A DNA stretch of 64,000 nucleotides. Origin: Russula earlei. Lineage: Eukaryota; Basidiomycota; Agaricomycetes; Russulales; Russulaceae. The notes below the pieces were generated by a model. That model did no database searches, was not told where the DNA came from, and saw nothing but the letters and a program-made list of their open reading frames with translations. Positions 1 through 9,650 of the stretch are shown piece by piece; the stretch's first letter is position 1; each line of letters begins with the position of its first letter. The translations under genes and the position numbers were made by a program. The DNA lies in NCBI GenBank assembly GCA_025769875.1, contig JAGFNK010000044.1, positions 62,001-126,000 on the forward strand, written 5' to 3'.

Positions 1-400
1 ATCAGATGCTTTGCACATGCACTAGGCAGTGAACATGTGGATACTAGAGGCCCTTACTCATCATCTAGGGCCTCCTTACTCAGCAGCTTACTGAGCATGA
101 CTGAGTATGCTCACTAAGTGTTCCCCAATGTCTTACTCATCTCTCATTGTGCTTGATAACAAGGTTATGACTTGTTCCCTATTTACCAAGTCCCTTGTAG
201 TATATAAGCACTCAATAAAGTAACAGACAGTCTTCAGACTGTCCATTTGAATTGTGGCACTCTATTACCAAGGATACTCCTTGTGACCACCCTATCTGGT
301 AACATCCTGGCCCTCTCTTTCTATGACCATCTCACAGCCAATACCAGTACCTCTCTGGTATTTGCTACTCATGTGGACTGTACTTTTTGCCAACTTCATT
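1..400 (+). repeat. LTR-like arm, left half of an inverted pair
   Basis: This arm matches, as a reverse complement, about 1855-2270 with clear similarity by eye. Shared landmarks are a TATA box (tatataagcactcaataaag, near 200), a short palindrome just downstream (cagtcttcagactg, near 217) and the string acctctctggtattt near 350. The TATA-plus-palindrome order resembles the U3-R start of an LTR followed by leader sequence. The arm may be cut by the window edge. No long ORF lies in it. Confidence 0.6.
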
Positions 401-1157
401 CTCAAACACAGTTGACTCATTTCTGAGCTCCTCCCTCACCCTTTAACAGGATTGTTCAATAGTGAGTTCTGACAGGCATGAGGACAAGTCATTGCATACA
501 TGAGTCAAGGTAAACAAGTCATAACAAATGAGTCAAATGTGAGGTCTTGTCCAGGTAGGCTAGCCTGGTTGCTGGTTCAGTCTGATGGACCAGTTCTGTG
601 ACATCACCCCCTTGTTTGCATCTATGCTGCATACATTGGAGTGCAAGTCAGGGCCTTTGCTACAACATTTTTCTTTTACATTTACTTCTTACCTTTTGCT
701 ATGGACTGCTTGCTTTTATATGTCCCTTTACTTACTGGCCTCGTGATCTCTTATGTCTTGCAATCCCTTCTGAGTTATCATGTGATCCATACATGTCCAG
801 GTAACACCATATTGCTGTTACTTTCCCTTTGTTTGGTTCTTTTCCCATTTATATTTGTTTCTTAGTTTGACTGTGCAATGCTGCACATTTACTGTGCAGC
901 ACAGTTACTTGGTTCTGACTCATTTGTGGCCTCATTCCTATGACTCCTACTTGCTATGACTCCTACTATACTAGTAGCACAGTCAAAGCACAGCTATTGC
1001 TGTGCTTCTCCTGTATATATAAGCTCAGTACTTTGTGACCAAAGCCCTAAGCTTGGTCTCTTGTAGAATCCAACCTACTCTTGTCCAACATATTTGCCTG
1101 CAACCCACTCCACTCTTAATCCTCAAACCACATCCACCTCTCCATTTCATCAACTCT

Positions 1158-1176
1158 TCACACACACACACACACA

Positions 1177-1219
<43 letters not shown>
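1158..1219. repeat. (CA)n microsatellite
   Basis: About 60 bp of CA dinucleotides with one interruption (cata). It lies downstream of a TATA-like sequence (tatatataagctc, near 1013) and of a stretch resembling an LTR leader. Histidine/threonine and cysteine/valine ORFs here are artefacts of the repeat. Confidence 0.95.
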
Positions 1220-1220
<1 letters not shown>

Positions 1221-1854
1221 ATCTACCATCTACTCTCCTATCCCTTCCTCCCCTGAGAGTCTCTCTTCACTCCACTGAGAAGAGCTCTCCTCCTTAAAGA
1301 CCTACCTTCCTCTTCTCTCTGAGTGTTCAAGGTCTATGACAGACTCAAATGCATATAGCTAGTGGAACCAGCCCTAGTCTATCCTATTACAACTTATCCT
1401 AGCTTCTCAATGGACTGAGTCACACTAGGAAGGGTCAGTGGCCATAACCTGTTTAGCATAAAACACTTCGACTGCTGCAGCAATCCCTACTCTTACAAAT
1501 GGGAACCGGCCCATTCATTTGAAACACATCTTTACTATCAAACTTGTCTTCAGGCTTGAGAACTGACACAGCTAGTTACTGTGACAGCCTTCAAATTTGG
1601 GACTGGCTCACCTGAGTCAACAAGTTCTTTAAAATTGACATGCTTCAGTGGGTTCTGTGCAAGACCAAATCCCAGGCAAGTGATGCACATCATGTTCCAA
1701 GTGGTTTCATGTCTGGCAATTTTGAACCAAAGGCCATAGATATATCCTAGGCCTACTTTAGTTTTTCTCCAGAGGGCATAATACCTGTCAAGACTCACTA
1801 TTGAACTATCCAGTTCAAGAGCAAGGGGTCAGCTCGAAGACGAGTCAATAGACG

Positions 1855-2270
1855 TTCAAGACCGCGTGGGCAAAGAGTAGAGTCCAGAGTAGTAACAAAT
1901 ACCAGAGAGGTACTGTTACTGTGAGAGTAGAGCAGTCACACAGGGAAGAGGCCAGGATAGTCACAAGGGGACAGTCCTTAAAGGAGTATCCCAGGGATAG
2001 AGAGTGCCATAAACAAATGGACAGTCTGAGGACTGTCCGCTACTTTATTGAGTGCTTATATACTACAAGAGAACTGCTAAATGTGGAACAAGTCATAACC
2101 TTGTTATCAAGCACAATAGAGTGATGAGTAAGAAGTCAAAGTGCGCTTACTGAGCATGCTCGGTCATGCTCAGTAAGCTGATGAGTAAGAAGGCTTCTCC
2201 TGATGAGTAAGAGCTTTCATTGTCCACGTGTTCACTGCTTTAGTGCACGTGCAAGCACCTGATTCATTTT
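1855..2270 (-). repeat. LTR-like arm, right half of an inverted pair
   Basis: This is the reverse complement of the arm at 1-400. It contains the same TATA box (on the minus strand near 2070), the palindrome cagtctgaggactg (near 2020) and the leader string aaataccagagaggt (near 1888). The two arms point inward, so any promoters would face each other across roughly 1.45 kb. Confidence 0.6.
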
Positions 2271-3224
2271 CTGTTAGTTAGTTTAGGGCCGGTCATTTGA
2301 GGACTTGTGATTTGGTTAGGGAGTAGTGTTATCTTATAATGCCCTTATATAGTTCTATTAGGGTCCTTAGAGTCGACCCTAATACTTCTATTAAGGTCCT
2401 TAGCATTGCCTTATAGTTCGTTCTATAGTTATTAGAGTTGGTCTAATAACGCGTTGTAGGGCCTTTGATACTAGGTTGGTGCCTATTGTAGAGCTCCTAG
2501 AGTCGTTCCAAAGGGTCCTTAGGAAGGTCCTAATACTGTCCTTTGTTGCTAGAAGGGTTGCTTTTAAGTGGGGCTTGCTGTATGTCGATTGTGCCGAGAA
2601 TTGCTCGCACAACAATGCACGCGCAATATTGTGGACACCTCTACTCACCCCTTTTGCTCGTGTGAACAGGGTGACACCATAGAGGCTAGGTTTCCTCCTA
2701 TAAGGAAGGGTCCTTCAAGGGCCCTCTCCGGAGAATGGTTCATGACAATACCTGGTCCAAGGTACACCATCAGTGTCAAGACATGTACTGCTGACCACTA
2801 AGGTTCAGGAGCAGGTGAGGCAAGGAGTTGTACAAGGTGGTGGATGTTGACAATGATGTTGCCAATTAGGATGAGTCAAACAAGTAGTAGATACCAGATG
2901 GGCACTGGCAGATGTTGCTGGGGGCAGAGATGAAGATGAGAGGCCAGTGTGAGTGACTTTAAACAAGGCAGTCACAAAGGAGTACCTTGGAAGAGGTGTG
3001 CTTTAGACAAAGCAGTTGCAGAGGAGTACTTTGGAAGATGAGAGTGTCAAACCGCTGTACCTCTCCCCCACTATGACACCATGTGACCTTTGGGAAACTG
3101 GCCTGGCCTGGTTCATGAATTTCATAGACCGGTCTGTTGTGGTTGCCCCACAGTCACTGGACCAGTTCAGACCAGTTGATAACCGGTCCAGACCACGCAT
3201 TTATAATGATGTAATGTAACATTA

Positions 3225-3366
3225 GGGGCGTTCCAAGTAGCCACTTATTGGGCACTTATTTTGTTACTTATTTGTCACTTATTCATGTTTTACGGCCAAA
3301 TTGGCAATAAGTAACTGTAATAAGTAACAAATAAGTGACAAATAAGTACTACTCTGAAACCCCCCC
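3225..3366. mobile_element. Small palindromic MITE-like element
   Basis: The left half (cacttattttgttacttatttgtcacttatt) pairs with the right half (reading aataagtaacaaataagtgacaaataag), giving a long imperfect hairpin around an inner segment near 3290. The outer ends, ggggcgttccaagtag and its approximate complement ctactctgaaaccccc, are also inverted. I see no convincing target duplication and no coding capacity. Confidence 0.45.
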
Positions 3367-3399
3367 TCCCAAGAATTCAACAATAAGTAGCACATACAG

Positions 3400-5620
3400 T
3401 AATGACTTATTCTGAGCATCCATGGATCTGTCCAGCATTCTCTTTGGCACCACATACTGAGTTTAAATTGCAAAAGTCAACTCAGAAAGATTGAAGTTGT
3501 CATGGTGTGCACTGTTTGCCATGCCTGCCACATCAAAATAGACATGCGTTCTCAAGGATGTCTTGAACTATCATGTCCAGCAGAAGTGGGCTTGTACAAG
3601 ACAGGAGACAGAGAGAAAAGGGAAGTCTTGAGAGTCATTCACACAGGCAGATGGAGACAAAAGGGGAAACATGGGCACAAAAACTTGTTATTCAGAACAG
3701 TAGCTACTGGTCCTTATGTACTGTAGCTAATGTGAGAGGGAACTGGGTAACCATCCTCAGTCAAAGCATCTTGAGCAAGTCTTCGACCTTGCGTGCACAT
3801 GATCCCATCATCACAAAGGGGGTTGTGCACATTCTGAGATGTTGTCATGCATTGGAACGCAGGCACAGTGTGGGGAATGCGTTGTCACATGGTGTTGCCA
3901 GGCATCAGCTATGTTCCTGTTATTGAGGGGTAAAAAGTGTTGCAGGGATTGGTATGGACCAGGTATGGACGCGTGCATGTTTTTGGTGATTGCAGCATTG
4001 AGGCGACAGGTGTAACAAAGCTAGGTTTTGAAAGAATATAGTAGGAGGCTGTATGTACTGTAAAGGGTAGATGAAGTGTTACTGGTGGCAACAAGTGGGC
4101 ACTAGTCGGCATGGCCAAAATGCCACACAAGGGTGGTCGTCTGGCTTTTGAGTGTTGGGGGGCTTTTGCCCAATGAGGCAGTGGTGGGTAGGCGTGCTTG
4201 TGTGCATGGGTGGTAGTGTCATTGGAGGCAGAGGAGTGGGTGTGCACATTGAGGGCAAGAGGCAGAGGGCTAGGTGTGTGCATCAAAGGTGAGAGGCAGA
4301 GGGCATGGAGGTGTTTGCATGCTTGATGTGGTGGTGAGAGAGAGGGAGTTGCGGGTGCACATGTTGGGCATTTGGTGGTAACGTTGTCGGAGGTGGAGGA
4401 GAGGGTGTGGAGGTGTTTGCGTGCATGATTGAGAGGGAGTTGCATGTGCGCATGCCTGTCATTGTTGGTCAGGTTGAAAAAAAGAGGCTCTTGTCTTGCA
4501 GGTCACCCTAGTGACTGAGCCAAGTGTGCACATGTCGCACCAAGATCATGCAGGTGTGGGGTGGGGTGGCCACCGTCAGCTCCCAGTTTTGTGACCTGAA
4601 GCAGCAAGTGGCAAGAGATGCCCAAAACTCACCTGCTGGTTCACCCATCCATGCAACGCCACCTACGACACCCCTCCCCTCCCCCCCCCCATGGTCCACA
4701 CCATCTTCTGGTGGCCGACCCTGCACCACGCCTTCAGGCAGGTCAACAAACCTGGGCACCAGCTTGTGCTCCATGGTGATCATCACGCACGCATACATCT
4801 CTTGCAGGTCTGCAGCAGCAGTGGCAGCCCCCATCAGTGCCATCGCCCATCATGGTGGTGGTGGCTGCTGGCCACCATGATGGGCCCAGCACATCCCACT
4901 CAAATGCATCCCACTCCATCTCAAATTGGGACTTGGGCGCCACTGCGTTGTGGCCAATCTCCATGTCCTGGTCCTGGTCCCAGTCCTGGTCCATCCTGTC
5001 TTCCTCTTCATCTCGCACCCCCCCCCCCCAGGTGGTTGCAGTGGCATTAGCATTGGCATTGGCAGCAGGTGCGCAGGATCTGAGAAAAAGTTGGCAGGGA
5101 AGGGACAAGACACCATCTCGCATTCTGTGGTGCACTGCCTCATCCCAGGACACCCAACCTCCATTGCCATCATCATCGTTGCTCAACAGCATCCATATAG
5201 TTGAGGGTTGGATAGAGGCATAGGGGCCTGAGTGCACGAGCCACAGGGCCCACAGTGGGTAAGCAAATGGGAGACGACTTGCATACTGAGTGGTGGTGTA
5301 TGTAAAAAAAAAAAAGAAACCACAAACAAAAATGAAATAATGCATGCACAAATCCATTCCAGCTGAGTCAGAAATGGGGGGTAATGAGGTGGAGGCTTGT
5401 CCAGGGGGCAGGTAGTCATGTTGGCCATGGCCATGGAGAGAGGTTTAGTGGGAAGGAGAGGGGAGGAGGAGAGAGCGTGCATGAACAAAACAAACGCACC
5501 ATGGATACTGCTGACACAGCTACAGTTCGGTTGCCATTGGTCCGGTCTGGTTGGGTCCATGGTCTGATTTCAGTCCAATGGACTGGACTTCAAACATGTA
5601 CCGAATAGGTCCTCACCACT
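3400..5620. other. Stretch without a recognisable gene
   Basis: CpG-poor sequence. 3950-4450 is a degenerate G/T-rich minisatellite-like tract whose minus-strand translation is His/Thr/Pro-rich low complexity. 4500-5560 holds overlapping minus-strand ORFs (for example 4508-4843 and 4743-5357) whose ends suggest one frameshifted coding stretch. Part is Asp/Gln/Trp-biased, driven by simple repeats, and I recognise no domain. A run of 12 A near 5304 and a poly-C run near 5021 are present. Confidence 0.4.
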
Positions 5621-5879
5621 ATATCAGCCCACATTTGTCACATGACCAAATCTTTGTAAGCTACTATATATGAAAATGTCATAGTGGGGGAGAGGTGTCA
5701 GAGCTAGAGTGTCACAAGAACTGGCCACTCTGACTGGGACTGGCAACAGGGACAGCCTACCTGGACAAGACCTTGTGACTGACTCATTTCTTATGACCTT
5801 TTGATACATGACTCATGTTTGCCATGACTCCTCCACATGTCCACCCTGATTGACTCATAGCCACTATTTGATATAGTAG

Positions 5880-6375
5880 GACAACTGTATATAAGACCTC
5901 TTGTTGAAGGAAACAAGCCTTAGCCTTGTCCTCCTGTGAATTTCACTGGTTTACACCTCAGGATCTTCCTGCCTCTGAGCCTTCAAGCTCCTTGTCTGAA
6001 AGTCTCTATACTGCTAAGACTTCCAGATGCAAAGACTTATCAATTATTTCCCCTCTCCACAGTATACACTAGCAAGTGCCATGTTGTCACTGAGATCCCT
6101 GAACTTTGCAAGAACTTGTTGTCATGCTCAACTACCTGTGCTTGTGTTGGACGTGCAGCCAACCAGTGGTATGTGTATGGGACAAAGCCAAACCATATGT
6201 GTAAATATTTGAATACTTGTCGTTCAATTTTTCCCTCAGCCTTTCATACACAAGACTGAGGTCAGTACAACACCCCTTTTACCACTCTCCCTAAGATCTA
6301 ATACCGTACATAGTAACAATCTTTTTAGGTTAGCTTACTAACTAATACAGTCTTTCATACACAAGACTGAGTAAC
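5880..6375 (+). promoter_or_regulatory. TATA-hairpin-intron-hairpin module 1
   Basis: A TATA-like stretch (gtaaatatttg near 6201) lies about 35 nt before an imperfect hairpin (6234-6261, ctcagcctt...aagactgag). The hairpin is followed at once by a 5' splice site (gtcagt at 6261), a branch-point-like ttactaac near 6335 and a 3' site (atacag ending at 6350). The hairpin sequence then begins again (6348-6369). A second short string, gtaacaatc[tc]ttttag, follows at 6313 and 6371. The implied intron is 90 nt (6261-6350). A further TATA (gtatataag) is at 5889. Confidence 0.5.
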
Positions 6376-6429
6376 AATCCTTTTAGCTTCAACAGCTTGT
6401 CTCATGCATGAAATGATTTGTCAGCAACA

Positions 6430-7016
6430 CTGCTCCCAGTTGGTGACATGAGAGTATCACAAATAGACAGTCTGATGACTGCCATGCTACATTGGGGCTT
6501 ATATACTTGTTACAAGGCTGAGTATGAACTATAGAAATTATCTCAGACTCTTTGGACTGCTCCAATCAGATTCAAGGGGCATAAACTTGTTGTGTCAGTC
6601 CTATAGATGACTCAGGACAATTGGGGACTTTGTGGAGCAATAACATCATAATGATATCACTGTGGAGTGCTTGGTGAGCATATGAGGTCATAGTGGAGCT
6701 GCTCAGTCAGCCATGATGTCAGTGGAGCTTCATAACATCATGCAGATCATTCTAGGATGTCTAGGAGTCCTTCCAGTGTTTTGGGACTTAATGGCTGAGT
6801 GGCCATGTGGCTAGCACATGGTTGGTTACCCAAATAGGGAGGGGGGTGTCTGAGCAAGCCACAAAGACTTGGAGGATGGTTATTGCCTGTGTTCTTATGC
6901 TTCTAGAAGGGAGCAGTTGTTGGAAGTGGACATAGATAGATGATGCCAAGGAGAAATAGTTATTTGAGTAAAACAGAGAGGTGCATGGCTGGGTCTTGGC
7001 CCCAATTCACAACAGC
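6430..7016 (-). repeat. LTR-like repeat, copy 1 of a family also at 61.3 kb
   Basis: On the minus strand this begins TGTTGTGAATTGGGGCC and runs through a long U3-like part to a TATA box (gtatataagcc, near 6513) and a palindromic R-like start (cagtcatcagactg, near 6465). The plus-strand interval 6545-7015 aligns by eye along its whole length with 61332-61795. Shared strings include ggcataaacttg, tcactgtggag and gctcagtcagccatgatg. The TATA and palindrome also resemble the arms at 1-2270, so these are related families. CpG sites are mostly lost. Confidence 0.6.
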
Positions 7017-8440
7017 TGTTCCCAAACCCACCCACAAACAAAACCCTCATCATTTCCAATGATTACCTTGAGGTATAGATTAGCAATCTTCTTATCCACC
7101 TGAGAGAGGGCAAGTACCCTATAAATGTCACTGTTTGTCAGCCATTCATCACCAGGATTGTTGGTTGTCTTAAACCAGGCATGGAAATGCTTTGCTGCAG
7201 TGATGCCAGGGCTATCCACAGGTGGCAGTGGCAGTGGTGGTGGCTGTCCAACATACAAACTGCATCAGTGAGGTCTTCGTCTTCAAAGGCCCCTCTGAAA
7301 AAGTCCAATTTGGTCTCCTTCTTCTTCTTTTTGATGCAGAGGTGTTGCCAGAAACCTTGAGAAGTGTAGCGAGAAGTGTAGCGAATGCTCAGTCTTATTG
7401 TAGAAGACTATATTAAAGAGTGTTCTAACCTGTAGCGAATGCTAAAGGAGTAATTAGTTACATGTGCAAAGTAAATGAGTGTGTGACTGACCTCAGTCTT
7501 ATTGTAGAAGACTGAGGGATGAGAAAATTCCATAAAATGAACTATATACATTTCCGCTTGTTTGTCACATGCCACGTGAGCACATGACTGACTTGTCACA
7601 CTGTGGTTGGCCACAACTCCAACAAGAAGCTTGCTTGCACTTGGTGGCATTAGGGTGGTGCAAATTGTTCAATGGGGATGGAGATATTGATGGCTGGAGG
7701 GGAGTCAAAGATGTCAATGGCCATGATGATGACAATGGCCCATGTGAAGTTGAAGGTGATGGTAATGACCCATCCAGTACTTGTTGCATGCCCCAATGGG
7801 CTTATGAATTTGTGGCTTTTGATGGCATCAACTGTGCCATGGCATGAAAATGTGGCCAGCCAGTGTTGGTGAATGACTCCAAGTGTTTATTCTTCTAATA
7901 ATAATAAGACATTGTCAACAATGGACAAGACAATGGACACATACCTTGACCATCTCATCCCACTGTGCTCTTGTGTCATTGTTCACATCCACCCCATTCT
8001 CATTGCTGTATGGAATGCCTGATGTTAACCTCAACTGGACAACATCATGATATGTTGTCTTCAACTAGTCATACAAAGTCAGAATACAAGCAAAATACAT
8101 AGAAAAGAAATACATTACCCTCAACCACTTTGATTTGCTTGAGGATGCAGCCTTTTTTCACAAGTAGCACCAAGCATATCCACTGCACCTTTGAAGACCA
8201 AATCCTTGAACATGTTGTTCACAAGTGGCACCATCCAGATTGTCAGAAAGGAATTCTATCATTGCAGCCTCATCCTCAGTGGTCCAGCAAGCATTTTCCC
8301 AGGAAACATTACCCTGATGGGTAATTGCATCATCCTCAGATGCAGAGAGACTTGAGTGGGTTTGCATAGTGATGATTGCACAGGACAAAGATGGGGCATT
8401 CCACTGTGCAGCAGACATGTGGACATGCCTCCACACCTGT
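7007..8440 (-). pseudogene. Decayed Myb/SANT-like (Harbinger-associated) gene
   Basis: Minus-strand pieces in order match the Myb/SANT-like DNA-binding family that accompanies PIF/Harbinger transposons. 8330-8110 encodes WTTEDEAAMIEFL and a basic segment. An intron (about 8110-8067) follows, then 8065-7945 encodes LTSGIPYSNENGVDVNN and TRAQWDEMVK, the SG-W/Y-loop-W-x-K core. After another intron, 7860-7570 encodes NTGWPHFHAMAQLMP and a Ser/Pro tail but contains an in-frame stop. 7260-7010 encodes WLTNSDIYRVLALSQ, like the C-terminal helix of such proteins. Sequence at 7345-7560, including module 2, seems inserted between the last two pieces. The gene is broken and CpG-poor. Assignment is by motif recall only. 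Confidence 0.5.
7395..7560 (-). promoter_or_regulatory. TATA-hairpin-intron-hairpin module 2
   Basis: On the minus strand a TATA box (gtatatag near 7547) precedes by about 33 nt a hairpin (cctcagtctt...aagactgagg, 7514-7489). It is followed directly by gtcagt (5' splice site at 7491) and an 84-nt interval ending aatatag (7408), after which the same hairpin sequence starts again. The string agcattcgctaca follows after the second hairpin and also precedes it. The design is the same as modules 1 and 3, but most of the sequence differs. Confidence 0.5.
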
Positions 8441-8662
8441 GCCTTGTGACTGTCTGGCAGATGCCAAGAAACCCAAAAAAAAGACTTCTAATATTATGAT
8501 ATTATGTGATGTCATGATGAGTACTCCTGTCACACAAGTGACTCCAGAAACCCCCAACTTTCAAAATATTTGCAAAAGTTTTGAAATTTTGTAAAAATTT
8601 TGTTGCTGTATGGGGGCCTGAGGGAAAAAATGAATGATAACTAATTCAAATTATTTGCACTT

Positions 8663-9082
8663 ACGGTCCGGATTGTCCGTTCGCTCGGCACTTAGCGGCT
8701 GCGCGTCCAACACAACAATCAAATCAAGATCAAGGGGTGAGTCTACGCCCCGGGCAGTTGAGCCGACTCAAGGACGCGACTCTGCTGAGTCTCCACTCTC
8801 CACGACATCAATGCATCAAAGTGCACTGGCAATGCGATGATTATCATGATGCGATTTAACTGATGTGTCTCACCTTGGTGGTTCCACGGGGCGTGAACCT
8901 TTTGCTTGTGGATGGGTATATATAATAGACAGCCATTGAATGCAGCTTGCTCCCATTCATTTCACTTCATTCCATTTGGTGCTGGTTACCGACGGCCTTT
9001 GGACACATTCCATACTGCCCCTCTTTTTCACACTTGTATAACTTCCACGACTTTTCATATCGATTCCACAGTCCCAATAACC
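8663..9082 (+). promoter_or_regulatory. CpG-rich boundary and TATA promoter of the 9.1-kb gene
   Basis: CpG dinucleotides become frequent from about 8663, after 8.6 kb where they are rare. A strong TATA box (gtatatataatag, 8916-8928) lies about 155 nt before the ATG at 9083, leaving a pyrimidine-rich leader with no upstream ATG in a good context. Confidence 0.6.
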
Positions 9083-9338
9083 ATGCGTACTTCTGCTATC
9101 TTTTGCCTTTTCTGCCTTGTCATTGGCGTCGCTCCGTCAGTTGCAATGCCTTCTGGGTTGTACGCAGACCTCTTCAAGTTCTGTTAAACCCCTGATGTTG
9201 ACTCTACCTCGCAGATCTGAGCGTGGGCTGTTTGAGAAAGGAAAACCACCCAAACCCAAACCCGGACCCGAACCCGAACCCAAAGGACCCAAAGGACCCA
9301 AAGGACCCAAAAGACCCAAACCCAAACCAGGAAATTGA
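9083..9338 (+). CDS. Small secreted Lys/Pro-rich protein
   Basis: Two exons, 9083-9159 and 9215-9338, with a 55-nt intron (GTACGC...CGCAG) give a 66-residue protein. Residues 1-21 form a clear signal peptide (MRTSAIFCLFCLVIGVAPSV). The mature part starts with SERGLFEKG and ends in an almost pure series of Lys-Pro, Glu-Pro and Gly-Pro-Lys units, including a KR pair that could be a Kex2-type site. It is highly basic and lacks cysteines after the signal. The intron is needed: without it the frame stops after 34 codons just beyond the signal peptide. I recognise no family. It could act on cell-wall polysaccharide or be an effector-like small secreted protein, but this is inference from composition. 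A TATA box at 8916 supports transcription. Confidence 0.6.
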
Positions 9339-9399
9339 TCCTGACTCTCAAGCTGGGCCAAGACAGGACTGTACATTCCAGAGGCCGACTGGCGCAGGA

Positions 9400-9650
9400 C
9401 CTGGGGGAGTGTTACCCCTAAGGGAAGGGTAGACAGCGGAGAGAGCTCATAAGCAAAACTGCACAGAGCCCATAAGCAAAACTACATGTATATTCTGCTA
9501 GAAATGTCTATCCCTACCATGCACTAGAGAGTGCTAGAAAGTGACAATGTGTTTTGCTGATGAGACATGCAAGTGCAAGAAAAACATGTGGCTAGTACGC
9601 TCGGAGGCATACAACCGACAGAGCGGTGGAAACTTCTCTTTATTACGAAG
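9400..9650. repeat. Possible PPT and LTR fragment
   Basis: A purine run (ctgggggag, 9399-9407) is followed by tgttacccctaaggg, the usual look of a polypurine tract joined to an LTR start. The downstream limit is unclear and I found no partner LTR. Confidence 0.25.

Noticed and set aside
1025..1297. ORFs rich in His-Thr and Cys-Val
   Set aside because: Produced by the (CA)n microsatellite.
3060..5610. Repeated ggtccggtctgg / ccagaccagtt strings near 3100-3210 and 5530-5600 as ends of one element
   Set aside because: The similarity is short and scattered; no consistent inverted or direct alignment, no target duplication.
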